From Chionoecetes opilio (lineage: Eukaryota; Arthropoda; Malacostraca; Decapoda; Majidae): DNA of 64,000 bases. The DNA lies in NCBI GenBank assembly GCA_016584305.1, contig JACEEZ010020495.1:236001-300000 (forward strand), written 5' to 3'. The notes under the pieces are model-generated. The model saw nothing but the letters and a program-made list of their open reading frames with translations, did not search any database and was not told the origin of the DNA. A program made the translations under genes and the position numbers. Below are positions 20,657-31,391 of the stretch, piece after piece. How positions within the stretch are numbered: the stretch's first letter is position 1; the number at the start of each line of letters is the position of its first letter.

Positions 20657-22050
20657 TTTACTAATTTGGGCAAGTTGTTCACGGTGGACTCTCCAATAGA
20701 GCAGCTTCACACCACTGGGTTACAGGCAGTGGATGCCGATCCACCCATCGACGGAACTGCACCCTCTCTTGACAAAGTCAGAGAGGCTGTAGCAAAGTTG
20801 AGGGGTGGAAAGGCAGCTGGTGTTTGTAATATCAGAGCGGAGCTCCTCAAAGCTGGGGGTGAGGCCATTATCCGTGGGTTGCATGCTGTCCTGACTGCCA
20901 TATGGCAATCAGGTACCATTCTTCCTGACTGGAAAAGGGGACTGGTCGTCCCTATCTGGCAAGGGAAAGGGGACCGTCAGGACTGCAACAATTACCGCGG
21001 TATTACACTGCTCAGCGTGCCAGGCAAGGTGCTTGCCCATCTATTGCCGACACGGATCCGCAGTCATCTGCCCAAGCATCAGAGACCTGAACAGTCTGGG
21101 TTTACGCCTGGTAAGTCAACAACGTACCGTATCCTAGCGCTTCGTATCCTGGTGGAACGCCGACGTGAGTTTTGACAGGGGATGCTTGCAGCCTATGTTG
21201 ATCTCATGAAGGCGTTTGACTCAGTGCATCGTGAGTCACTCTGGGATCTTCTGCGACTTCCCGGAATTCCTGCAAAGACTATTGGTTTTATCTGTACTCT
21301 GGGACTGAGAGTGCTGTGAAGTGTGGGGGAGGTGTATCCAGCTTCTTTCCTGTTAATACAGGAGTGAGGCAAGGGTGCATCCTAGCCCCATCACTTTTCA
21401 ACACTTGTATGGACTGGGTATTGGGCAAAGTTGTAGATCAGTGATTGTGGAGCATCCCTCGGCAACACAAAGATCACTGATCTTGTTTTTGCTGATGATG
21501 CAGTAATCTTTGCTGAGTCGCTGGAGGTCCTGGTAATGGCTCTCGAGGCGCTGCACGAGGAGGCAAAGCCTTTGAGACTTGAGGTCTCCTGGCTTAAGAC
21601 CAAGGTCCAGGTGTTTGGAGGCTTACTAGATGAAACAGTACAGTCTGTTCATGCATGCGGCGAGGACATTTGATATCTTGTAAAGTTTTACGTACCTTGG
21701 TAGCGCAGTCCATAATGACGGTGGGTCACGTCAAGAAGTCTTATGGAGGATTGGCATAGCCCACGGTGTTATGGACTCGCTCAGCAGGAGTATTTGGCGT
21801 TGTCGGTACCTGTGCAGGAGGACAAAGGTCCGGATCTTCAAATTGCTTGTGATCCCTGTCCTACTCTATGGTTGTGAGACATGGACACTAAATAGCGACT
21901 TGAAGAGACAAATCGATGCCTTTGGTAATAAGTGTCTTCGCAGAATCATGGGGTATCGCTGGGATGATTACATGTCAAATCAGCAATTGCACCGAGAGAC
22001 TGAATCGAGGCCTATTACCTGCATAGTCCATCAGCGCCAACTTCGGCTAT
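20657..22050 (+). pseudogene. RTE-like reverse transcriptase, frameshifted
   Basis: Detectable motifs in order: VREAVAKLRGGKAAGVCNIR, DWKRGLVVPIWQGKGDRQDC, NNYRGITLLSVPGKVLAHLL, QSGFTPGKSTTYRILALR, then a stop at REF*QGM. After it come YVDLMKAFDSVHRESLW (first catalytic Asp), GVRQGCILAPSLFNTCMDWV in another frame, LVFADDAVIFAESLE with the FADD box, and the C-terminal YGCETWTLN region (21771-22052). A close relative at 58268-58817 keeps the intact QGMLAAYVDLKKAFDSV stretch. Confidence 0.87.
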
Positions 22051-22320
22051 AAAGGGCATGTGGCACGCTACCCTATAACCGATCCTTCCCATCGAGTTGT
22101 ATCTGTAAGAGACAATCCAGCGTGGAGGAGGCCAAGGAGGCGCCCACAAGGCTAGTGGTTGGGGCAAGTTGATGTTTCTTGTCGAGAGCTGCTTGGTATG
22201 GGATAGGAGCCTGCATGGGGACTCGCGCGTGGTGACCCCCGGGAGTGGCGTCGTAGGGTGGGTGAGGTAACGCGCCTCCCGGCGTATGCCCCCAATGATT
22301 TCTTTCTTTCTTTCTTTGTG
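20657..22320 (+). mobile_element. LINE-R (RTE-like LINE), 5'-truncated, inserted in LINE-A2
   Basis: A plus-strand retrotransposon from TTCACGGTGGAC to a short TTTC tandem tail at about 22291-22320 (GATTTCTTTCTTTCTTTC). Its RT frame is open at 20630-21175 and then broken by several stops and shifts, with identifiable pieces to the end (YGCETWTLNSDLKRQIDAF, then CLRRIMGYRWDDYMSNQQLH). The short-repeat 3' tail and the YGCETW/RRIMGY C-terminus fit the RTE clade. LINE-A2 continues on both sides. Confidence 0.85.
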
Positions 22321-22444
22321 TCTTCTATTTATACACTCACTATTTCAGCTCTTCCTTCTCCATACTCCGCTTTTCTTACTTTCACCCCTAATTTTGTCAG
22401 TATCATAACTCCACCACCTCTTCTACCACTTCTACTTCTACACT

Positions 22445-22708
22445 TCATAACTCCCTTCTCCACATGTTATGTTTGTTGCTTATCATAACTTGATCATCCT
22501 CTACTAATTTATTTTCTGTTAAACACTCTACGTCTGGATCTTTATTTAATAAATAATCTTTTAATTCTAGCCTTCTTGGTATAATCCCATCTATATATGT
22601 GTACATCACTTTCGTTTCTTTTTTTACAGCATTTTTCCTCACCCCATTTTCCTTTAGTCTTTTTTCTTTATATACCACTTTCTCACCCTTTCGTTCAGTA
22701 CCCTCCAA
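22445..22708 (-). pseudogene. LINE-A2 endonuclease (APE-type) N-terminal remnant
   Basis: Minus-strand frame with KVMYTYIDGIIPRRLELKDY, LLNKDPDVECLTENKLV and SNKHNMWRRE. It resembles the 'YTN-D-L--K---L-------PDI--LTET-L' start of the apurinic-type endonuclease of CR1-like LINEs; here the Glu-bearing LTET reads LTEN. The rest of the domain is lost at or before the LINE-R insertion. Confidence 0.8.
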
Positions 22709-22744
22709 AAAAAAGATGTTTTTTTCTTACTACGTTCTTTCTTC

Positions 22745-23654
22745 ATTTCTCTGTTTTACTTCTTGAATTTCTTTCAACTTTTTCCTTTCTTCTTCATTCA
22801 CTGCATATTTTAATATAGACTTCCCTGAACTCCGCAGTTGATCTCAGCCTGAAGGCTCTCTCAAGAATTTCTTCTGTTGCCGTCTGTGATTTAATAATAG
22901 TTTTATGGGTCTTTCTTTGCCTTCTGCATAAGGTCCTGCATCTTACTATTTCTTCCACTTCATCTACAAATCTTGCCTCTTCTTCCTCATCATTGAGTTT
23001 CATCAAAACGTCCTTTACTGTTTCTACTTCTTCTCTTTCTCTCTTTAATCTAAACAAGATATTCTTCTCCTACAATCCAAAAATAATAACACATTTTTTC
23101 TTCTCTGCTACATCCCTTATTAAATTCTCATTACTTTTCAAAACTTTTACTACTTCTTTCTTAACATGTTCACTTTGCTCTTTCTTTTGTTGTTCTATGA
23201 CTTCTTTAAAGTCTACTTTGGATTTCTCTTTTTCTTCTTTCCAGTTATTCACTTCACCCTTCATTACAGTTTCCACTTGATCTTTGACAATTTTTTCTCC
23301 ATTCTCACATTTTGCTTTAAGTTCATTAGTCTCTTTTTTCAATTTCTCCATTTTTTTTTACTCTTCTTTTTCCTTTATATTTTGCTTTTCCTTCCTTTTC
23401 AGTTCATTTAGTTCTACTTTCAGACCTTCCACACCGTCATAGCTTCTTCTCAAACCACCAAGTAAACACTTCATACATTCGAATTCTTCAATTAGTCTCT
23501 TCACGTCTAGTCTGGTCTTATCTCCCTCTTCCTCCACCCTGATCACTGGGTGGGAGTGCAGAGTTTCCTTCTTAACTTCCTCATTGAACCCTGAGGAATC
23601 CAACTGGGTTCTTATAAACTCCTTACCTGATATTGGGGTCTCCGCCATGTTCAA
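22745..23654 (-). pseudogene. LINE-A2 ORF1
   Basis: Starts MNMAETPISGKEFIRTQLDS at 23654, then a long charged coiled-coil region (EKEKSKVDFKEVIEQQKKEQ, at about 23200), a KKKCVIIFGL segment, and a C-terminal basic part with SQTATEEILERAFRLRSTAE ending near 22800. It reads as three overlapping frames, so at least two frameshifts are present. This architecture (coiled coil, then RNA-binding region) is usual for LINE ORF1 proteins. The DNA strand is extremely pyrimidine-rich. Confidence 0.82.
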
Positions 23655-23875
23655 AACAAATTATGTAAACAACTTTTCTAACCTCTCCTTACATAGACCC
23701 GAACCCTGCTCAGGGCCTATAAGGCCCACTTGTCTAGGTTCCTGGGCAGCTTGTTGTACTCCCGTGTAATATCTTCATCCTCTTTCTTTAGGGCTGTTTT
23801 ATGGTGTTTTTACAAGAGCCTTCAACGATCACAACACTCGATGACGATCTTGAGCTCGTGTGTGTGAGAAGAAAA

Positions 23876-23947
23876 CAGAAGAAGATAGGTCAGCTACCAC
23901 GCCTGTGATAGCTCCATAGGATATCACCAGAGATCATAGGGTTCCTC
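23876..23947 (+). mobile_element. LINE-J 3' UTR, middle part of a split copy
   Basis: GATAGGTCAGCTACCACGCC through ATCATAGGGTTCCTC matches the LINE-J 3' UTR at 39507-39570. It is the continuation of 17537-17622 across LINE-A2, and it is broken again at 23947. Confidence 0.78.
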
Positions 23948-24072
23948 GGGTCCAGGTCGTTTCGGCCGTATGTAATTTAGGCCGTGATGCCCAAACTGAC
24001 AAACGGCCGAATCGTCTCACGGCCTAAACAACATACGGCCTAAATTGTATACGGCCGAAACGACCTGGACCC
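23948..24072. repeat. Palindromic terminus (foldback)
   Basis: The sequence from GGGTCCAGGTCGTTTCGGCC to its inverse at 24072 forms an inverted repeat with arms of about 37-55 bp and a short loop. Arms are rich in GGCCGT and CGGCCTAAA words. It is the left end of the larger insert, or a small independent foldback element. Confidence 0.85.
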
Positions 24073-24187
24073 AACTCCTTGACTTACCGAGACTAGTCTA
24101 CAACTCAATCTCGTATTGTCATTTCACAATACGGTGTTATTTCACATATATTTCACCCTATATGTATAGTACCAGTTTTTATATATA
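24073..24187. other. No gene; spacer to TIR-C copy 2
   Basis: Nothing recognised. Confidence 0.3.
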
Positions 24188-24288
24188 CACTACCCTCCCG
24201 AGTTTCACGCTATGCGAGTTTCGCGATCCTCGAGTTTCGCGCTGAGTCCTAAATTCTTATCATCCCGACTTTCGCGCATTATATCCAC

Positions 24289-24290
<2 letters not shown>

Positions 24291-24332
<42 letters not shown>
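24291..24332. repeat. poly-T (SINE poly-A tail)
   Basis: About 40 T residues adjoining the 3' end of the minus-strand SINE-S copy 5. Confidence 0.9.
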
Positions 24333-24334
<2 letters not shown>

Positions 24335-24733
24335 GCAGTGACCTACAGGAGTGGGATGGTAGGCCCTGGAGGGTAACTTGAGGGCTGTGACGGTTGGCCC
24401 TTGCCCGTGGTGGCCCAGACAGAATTTCTATAGTGACGCTTGTGATTAGAGGCTCATGCCGCATCCTGTGTCCTCCGATGCACTCGCAATCGAAGGTAGA
24501 GTTAATGGGCTGCATGTGGGTGTTCTTAGGCCACTCAACGGTGCAGAGAAAGATTTTAAGTGGATTTTACAGCCCTCATCAAGGATCGAACTCGGATCAC
24601 CGAGAACGCCACTCGGAGACTTCTTCTTCTTCTTGTGACCCTTTCTGCTTAGTATCACTTTGTAGGTCGTCTGTCAAGCTCGTGCTCGAGCTTGACATAT
24701 ATCTTGACGCTAACCACTCTGCTACCGCCTCCC
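24332..24733 (-). mobile_element. SINE-S copy 5 with an 84-bp insert in its tRNA head
   Basis: Minus-strand copy of the longer subfamily (with AATCCACTTAAAATC). The tRNA head is split. A and B boxes are separated by an extra segment, 24622-24705, containing CTTCTTCTTCTTGTGACC and the palindrome CAAGCTCGTGCTCGAGCTTG. The same CTTCTTGTGACC module occurs at about 53455 and, inverted, at about 2235 in other TIR-C copies. Confidence 0.82.
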
Positions 24734-25342
24734 ATAAGAGACGTACGGGACACGTCTTCCTTCCTTCCTGCTTAGTATAGTATTATAATAGGCTTAGTAT
24801 AGCTTGTAGTTTTGCTTTGTTTTTTTCCATTTGTTTGTGTTTTTCTCTACAGGAGCAGCCGGTGTCGCATAAGATAGGTAACACCTCAAAATAAGTAGCA
24901 CCTTACCGTACACCCCCGCCGTTCCTTACTATTTACCACAAAATACTCTTTTATAAGTGATTAACCATGACGTGTGTGGTACTGTGGTTTCTGGAGGTAC
25001 TGGAGGAGACAGGAGAGAAGAGAGGAAGGCATTGTGACAGTGTTATTGCCATATAACACTGTCACACAACCATCAGCTGACAAGATATGTGTCAAGCTCA
25101 CTCACTCAGACCAAAACAGCATCCGCTGGGTGACTCCCAACTCGAGCTCAATCTCAAGCTCCTCTCCTCCCTCCTCTTCTCTACGTAGTGTTGGCCGAAG
25201 CCACCACCCCGGGAGGCGGGTCACAAACCCTAGGCTAACACCCAGTACCCACTCACTGCTGGGTGGACAGGGGCTTGGGGCATTTTCAGGATATTTTTTG
25301 GGGGAAAAAGTGAGTCTTATAAGCTGTAAAATACGGTAGGTA

Positions 25343-25422
25343 CACAGCCCTCAAGTTAACCTCCAGGGCCTACCATCCCACCCCTGGAGGTCACTGCCTA
25401 ACGGCGCTGTAGACACACACAC
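25343..25422 (+). mobile_element. SINE-S 3' fragment (copy 6)
   Basis: Last 80 bp of the SINE (CACAGCCCTCAAG to GGCGCTGTAG) followed by a short (CA)n and an A-rich tract. Confidence 0.8.
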
Positions 25423-25558
25423 CATAAATAAAAAAATAAAAAATAAAAACCCGGACTAAATAAGCATTTTTAGTGTTTTTAATACCAGAGTTTCGCGATC
25501 CGCGAGTTTCGCGCTATGCCTCCGGAAGAAAGCAAGCGCGAAACTCGGGAGGGTAGTG

Positions 25559-26370
<812 letters not shown>

Positions 26371-26393
<23 letters not shown>
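26371..26393. repeat. (TA)n between two TIR-E copies
   Basis: Short TA array directly abutting TIR-E copies 1 and 2. Confidence 0.95.
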
Positions 26394-27842
<1,449 letters not shown>

Positions 27843-28119
27843 TGATGTGACACATTATGTTATGTGGTGTAAAGCCTGATTTCAATTAAATATAAAATCA
27901 TTTAGTGAATACATTATTTTACCTAAGGTTGTATTTATCGGTCGGATTTATCTGAAAATATGATTAATCTGGTGGCTCGGTGCGACAACGTGGGCTATAA
28001 TAGTTCACATCCCTGCACCGGTCCCTTCGGCCTAAACGTCTCACGGCCTAAACGTCTTACGGCCTAAGCATCTCACGGCCTAAACGTCAAAAAAAATTCG
28101 GCCGAATCGACCTGAACTC

Positions 28120-28165
28120 GGTTCCTCAAGGGGTCCTCGCAGCTCTACTAAACAACACCAATGAG
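28120..28165 (+). mobile_element. LINE-J 3' end, right part of a split copy
   Basis: GGTTCCTCAAGGGGTCCTCG then CAGCTCTACTAAACAACACC is the end of the LINE-J 3' UTR with a decayed AAC tail. It continues 23876-23947 across the 4.17-kb insert. Confidence 0.78.
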
Positions 28166-28240
28166 ATCCCCGCCATCATGATGATGCTGCCACTGCCAGA
28201 CGTGGATCACAAGCCTTGTTTGTATTTTCATCTTTTTACT

Positions 28241-28395
28241 CATATACATGAATCCATTCAAATGTGATTATATGTCTATATTCACCTAGAAAAATTATAT
28301 TTCATAGCATACCAAGCAGTAATGAGCGAGTCTGGAGACTTACTACCTCGCTTAATACCAGTCCCGAGCAGTCGTGGGCGAGCATGCAGGTTTAC
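28241..28395 (+). repeat. Dispersed repeat shared with 30845-31000
   Basis: About 150 bp (CATAGCATACCAAGCAGTAA, GAGCAGTCGTGGGCGAGC) closely matching 30845-31000, which lies just downstream of a pogo transposase remnant. It is probably the interior of that pogo element. Confidence 0.75.
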
Positions 28396-28665
28396 AGTCG
28401 ACCCTCGATTTAATGGATTTCGGATACAACGGACTCCATTCGGGAGACAAATTTGCGGGCAAGAATGACATATTAGACCGCTTATCGCCGCTCTAATCGT
28501 CAACTCAACATAATTTTACTAGTTTTATTTTGGAATGCTTGGGTTTTAAGGAATTTTAATGTATCAGATATTAAGATATATATGGAAGGAGCCTGTGTTG
28601 CTAGTGTCTTAGTGGTAGGTGTGTATGTGGGTTAAAATAGTGAATATTAGTATTACAATTTCTTG
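28395..28665 (+). mobile_element. pogo/Tigger-like terminus with dispersed interior
   Basis: Starts CAGTCGACCCTCGATTTAAT after TTTA, followed by the 230-bp block also found at 17118-17345. No inverse right terminus was found. Confidence 0.6.
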
Positions 28666-28903
28666 ACTGCACACCGTCACACACACTCAGCTGTTCGCCT
28701 GCACTGTTTTCGTCGATTGTAAATAAACATAGCTCCGACACCCAGGCAGGCCATCGCTGCTATGCACTTACTTATGTATATTGTAAATCGTAGACAAGCA
28801 TAACTAGCTAAAAACGCATGGATGCGTTCATGGTTGGCTCGTCGGAACTCGTCAGACTCGTCGTCTGACATCAACGGAAAAAGTGCTAGTGTGACGCCGC
28901 CTA
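28666..28903. other. No gene seen
   Basis: The 28867-28896 block (AAAAAGTGCTAGTGTGACGC) resembles an inverted-repeat terminus of PIF/Harbinger type, but no partner was confirmed. Frames here are not recognised. Confidence 0.3.
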
Positions 28904-28907
28904 TTAA

Positions 28908-29096
28908 GTACACACTACCACTCACTCCTCTCGGCGTTTTTTGTCGATCGAGTGTTTGTTACTCAAAAGTGGCAGTGTGGACAGGATGCCGACGAGCAAA
29001 ATGTAACCGAATGGACACAACTCTGGCAACGGCATTGCTCGTCGGCAAGTACCGACGGGAAGCGCCGACGGTGGTGATTGGTTGTGTGTACAGGGC
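28908..29096. mobile_element. Candidate 189-bp MITE flanked by TTAA
   Basis: TTAA at 28904-28907 and 29097-29100. The ends GTACACACTACCACTCAC and GCCCTGTACACACAACCAAT (reverse complement of the right) share GTACACAC-ACCA. Inner words CGACGAGC/GCTCGTCGGC also mirror each other. Not a perfect repeat, so tentative. Confidence 0.45.
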
Positions 29097-29579
29097 TTAA
29101 GTGTCCGCCAGTCGGAGCACATTTTCACAAGCTCAGTTTAAGCTGTGTTCGCCGTGTGACTAGCTGTGTTTTCGCCTGTTTTTCGGTGTTTTTTATGCAT
29201 ATAGTACCGTCCCGAGTTTGGCGCTTGCTTTCTTCACAAGGGATAGCGCTAAACTTGAGGATCGTGAAGCTCTGGTATTGAAAACACTGTAAAAATACAT
29301 ATTTACTCCGGTGCGAGGCGTAACTTATTTTACGGCTTATAAGGCTCACTTTCTCCCCCAAAAAATACCCTGAAAATGCCCCGAGCCCCTGTCCACCTAG
29401 CAGTGAATGGGTACCGGGTGTTAGCCGGGGGTGTGTGACCCGCCTCCCGGGATGGTCGGTCAAAACTAGAGGACAGGAGAGGAGGAAGAGGAGGCGAGGA
29501 GAGGACCTACGAGCTTGAGCTTGAGTTAGGAGTCACCCAGCTGATGCTGTCGGTGAAGCCTTTGGTCCAGCGTTCTCCC

Positions 29580-30057
29580 ATACACGTAGTATTTTGTTGG
29601 GAGAGAAGCAAAAGGGGGAAGCAAAACTAGGGGTTTCATTTTCCCCTCATTCCTCTCTCTGCATCACATTCATATGGGGTCCCCCCTCACTGAGGGGCCC
29701 CCTGCCTTTCATTCTCTCTCATGCTTGCTTTCCAAGAATTCTCTAAGAATTCTTTTACACTTTCAGCGACACGACTGTCACTCCTCCACTCAGCACACAA
29801 CCCCAGCAGGTACTCCATCTGCCTATCCACACTCCTGTCGCTCATCTCTCACCATTCTTCCACTCCGACTTCTCCTACCACTTCCTCCAACAACTTTGTT
29901 CTAGCATACTCATACTGTACACATTCCAGCATCAAGTACTCCACAGTTTCATCCACTCCTGTCTCACACATCACACATGTCTTGCTAACACTATTCTTCC
30001 ATCTGTACATACGACTATTTACCTCTTTAGCGATACTTGATCTTGATATTACCGTAA
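29580..30057 (-). mobile_element. LINE ORF2 C-terminal fragment (another family)
   Basis: Minus strand reads IAKEVNSRMYRWKNSVSKTC, then VMCETGVDETVEYLMLECVQ and YEYARTKLLEEVVGEVG. The C-x2-C...x-Y/H-x4-C arrangement (CVMC ... EYLMLEC) matches the cysteine-rich C-terminus of jockey/R1/I-type ORF2 proteins. Nothing else of the LINE is present. Confidence 0.72.
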
Positions 30058-30062
30058 AGTAC

Positions 30063-30329
30063 AAAATCTTTTTCTGCACCGTCAAGTGGCCTAAGAACAC
30101 CCACATGCTGCCCATTAACTCTACCTACAATTGCAAGTGCATCGGAGGCCACAGGGGGGCGACATGAACCTCTAATCACAAGCGTCACTATAAAAATCCT
30201 GCCTGAGCCACCATGGGCGAGGGCCAACCATCACAGCCCTCGAGGGAACCTCCACGGCCTACCATCCTACCCCTGGAGATCACTGTCTAACGGTGCTGTA
30301 GGCACACACACACACACACACACACACAA
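30063..30329 (+). mobile_element. SINE-S copy 7 with (CA)n tail
   Basis: 5'-truncated body from TTTTTCTGCACCGTC to GGTGCTGTAGG, followed by a clean (CA)n tail of about 12 units. It is nested in TIR-C copy 3. Confidence 0.87.
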
Positions 30330-30469
30330 ATTTATTATAATAATAATGCGCAAAAGTCGGGATGGTAAGAATTTAGGACTCGGCGCGAAACTCGCGGATC
30401 GCGAAACTCGCATAGCGTGAAACTCGGGAGGGTACTGTATTTAGACTTGTTCAGTGCAGTGATGTCATT

Positions 30470-30854
30470 ATGGCATCTAAAGAGAAGGGAAGTGATAAAA
30501 GAAAACTAGTGAATCTTAAGTATTGCAGAGAAATATGAACTTATTAAGAAGGTGGAATCTGCCGTTTCTGTCGCCCGGGTGTGTGACGAGTATGGAATAA
30601 AGAAACAAACAGTGAGTGATATTCGCAAATCTAAGGACAAATTCAGAGAATATGCTGTGAAATTCAATGTTGATGCAAGTAAGGATAGGAAAGGAGTAAT
30701 AGATTCTCGACAACACATGATTGTTCCTCAGAGTAAAGAGCTTGAGGAAGCAGTTTTCAAGTGGTATGTTCAACAGCAATCAGTGAATGTCAAGATGCGT
30801 GGGGTAGAGATCACGGCAACTGCAGACAAACTTGCTCGTCACTCATTTATATGA
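30470..30854 (+). pseudogene. pogo/Tigger/jerky-like transposase, N-terminal DNA-binding part
   Basis: ATG at 30470 reads MASKEKGSDKRKLVNL. A single extra base then shifts the frame to IAEKYELIKKVESAVSVARV, followed by CDEYGIKKQTVSDIRKSKDK, a linker and KELEEAVFKWYVQQQSVNVK ending MRGVEITATADKLARH. This is the CENP-B-type N-terminal HTH followed by the start of the second DNA-binding (HTH_CENPB) domain. No catalytic domain follows; the frame ends in the dispersed repeat at 30845. A usual pogo transposase has about 500 residues. Confidence 0.87.
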
Positions 30855-31000
30855 ATAATAGCCATTAAAATGTGATTATGTGTCTACATTCACCTAGAAT
30901 AATGGTTTTTCATAGCATACCAAGCAGTAATGAGCGAGCCTGGAGATATACTACCTCTTTTAATACCAGTCCTGAGCAGTCGTGGGCGAGCGTGCTAGAT
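30845..31000 (+). repeat. Dispersed repeat shared with 28241-28395
   Basis: Matches 28241-28395 and follows the pogo N-terminal remnant immediately, so it is likely the internal-deletion junction sequence of that element. Confidence 0.72.
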
Positions 31001-31018
31001 CCTGCATGTAGCGCCAGA

Positions 31019-31087
31019 CACTGTTTACCTCACAACATAGCTATACGGTCTGGTTGTGTTTGTGATTATTTCTCATTTATTTCACAG
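31019..31087 (+). repeat. About 70-bp direct repeat (left copy)
   Basis: CACTGTTTACCTCACAACAT, then TGTGTTTGTGATTATTTCTC, recurs at 33424-33490 in the same orientation, on the other side of the Tc1 transposase gene. Confidence 0.75.
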
Positions 31088-31391
31088 CGTGCAGGAGCGT
31101 GCCAAATCCAGCATGTACAGGCTTGCGTGGATGATCTCTGCGCCAGAATCCGTTCATCGAGATTTACCACGCAGATTTAAAGTTGCTTCCCATGCTATAA
31201 AAAAATGCAGAAAGCATGAATCGTATGTCTGACAGCGACGTAAATCATCTTGCACACTCACTGGTGTGTGGGAGGGAGGGTTTCCCTCTCTCTCCTCCCT
31301 CCGTAGGCGGTTGACAGTTTGCATGATTTTGAACTTATACTTATAGTTCCCCTACATCCCGTGTTTTTGCCTGTTTTTGCTGGATTACATA

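Larger units (their letters stand above)
17623..23870 (-). mobile_element. LINE-A2, nearly full-length, split by three insertions
   Basis: Read on the minus strand from 23870: a 5' region, ORF1 (23654 to about 22745), an endonuclease start (22708-22445), [LINE-R insertion 20657-22320], a linker region (about 20640-20459), [Tigger derivative 20458-19969], RT (19872-19033), [Tc1 derivative 18968-18315], the RT C-terminal part (18300-17888) and a 3' end TTTAAAACACAACTAGGTAAAT at 17623. Removing the insertions leaves roughly 3.4 kb, a normal length for a CR1/L2-type LINE. Many frameshifts and stops make it inactive. Confidence 0.85.
24188..25558 (-). mobile_element. TIR-C copy 2, complete
   Basis: 1371 bp between TAs. 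The left end CACTACCCTCCCGAGTTTCA is the inverse of the right end (reverse complement CACTACCCTCCCGAGTTTCG). Subterminal GAGTTTCGCGATCC words recur at both ends. It carries a full SINE-S (24332-24733), a SINE-S 3' piece (25343-25422) and the family's internal modules, including an inverted TIR-K-like block at 25290-25338. No transposase gene seen. Confidence 0.85.
29204..30437 (+). mobile_element. TIR-C copy 3, complete
   Basis: Left terminus AGTACCGTCCCGAGTTTGGC (one substitution from the family) and right terminus ending CTCGGGAGGGTACTG before TA. It contains the TIR-K-like block (29325-29375), the GCAGTGAATGGGTACCGGGT module, a LINE ORF2 fragment (29580-30057) and SINE-S copy 7 (30063-30305). 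Confidence 0.83.

Noticed and set aside
20707..20919. Minus-strand frames within LINE-R (also 58301-58513)
   Set aside because: Shadows of the RT frame on the opposite strand.
28677..28925. Minus-strand frame starting MSDDESDEFRRANHERIH as a PIF/Harbinger protein start
   Set aside because: The acidic start and a basic stretch are suggestive only. No downstream nuclease motif could be found.
29674..30167. Plus-strand Ser/Thr/Leu-rich frames
   Set aside because: Antisense of a LINE C-terminal fragment with clear cysteine spacing on the minus strand.
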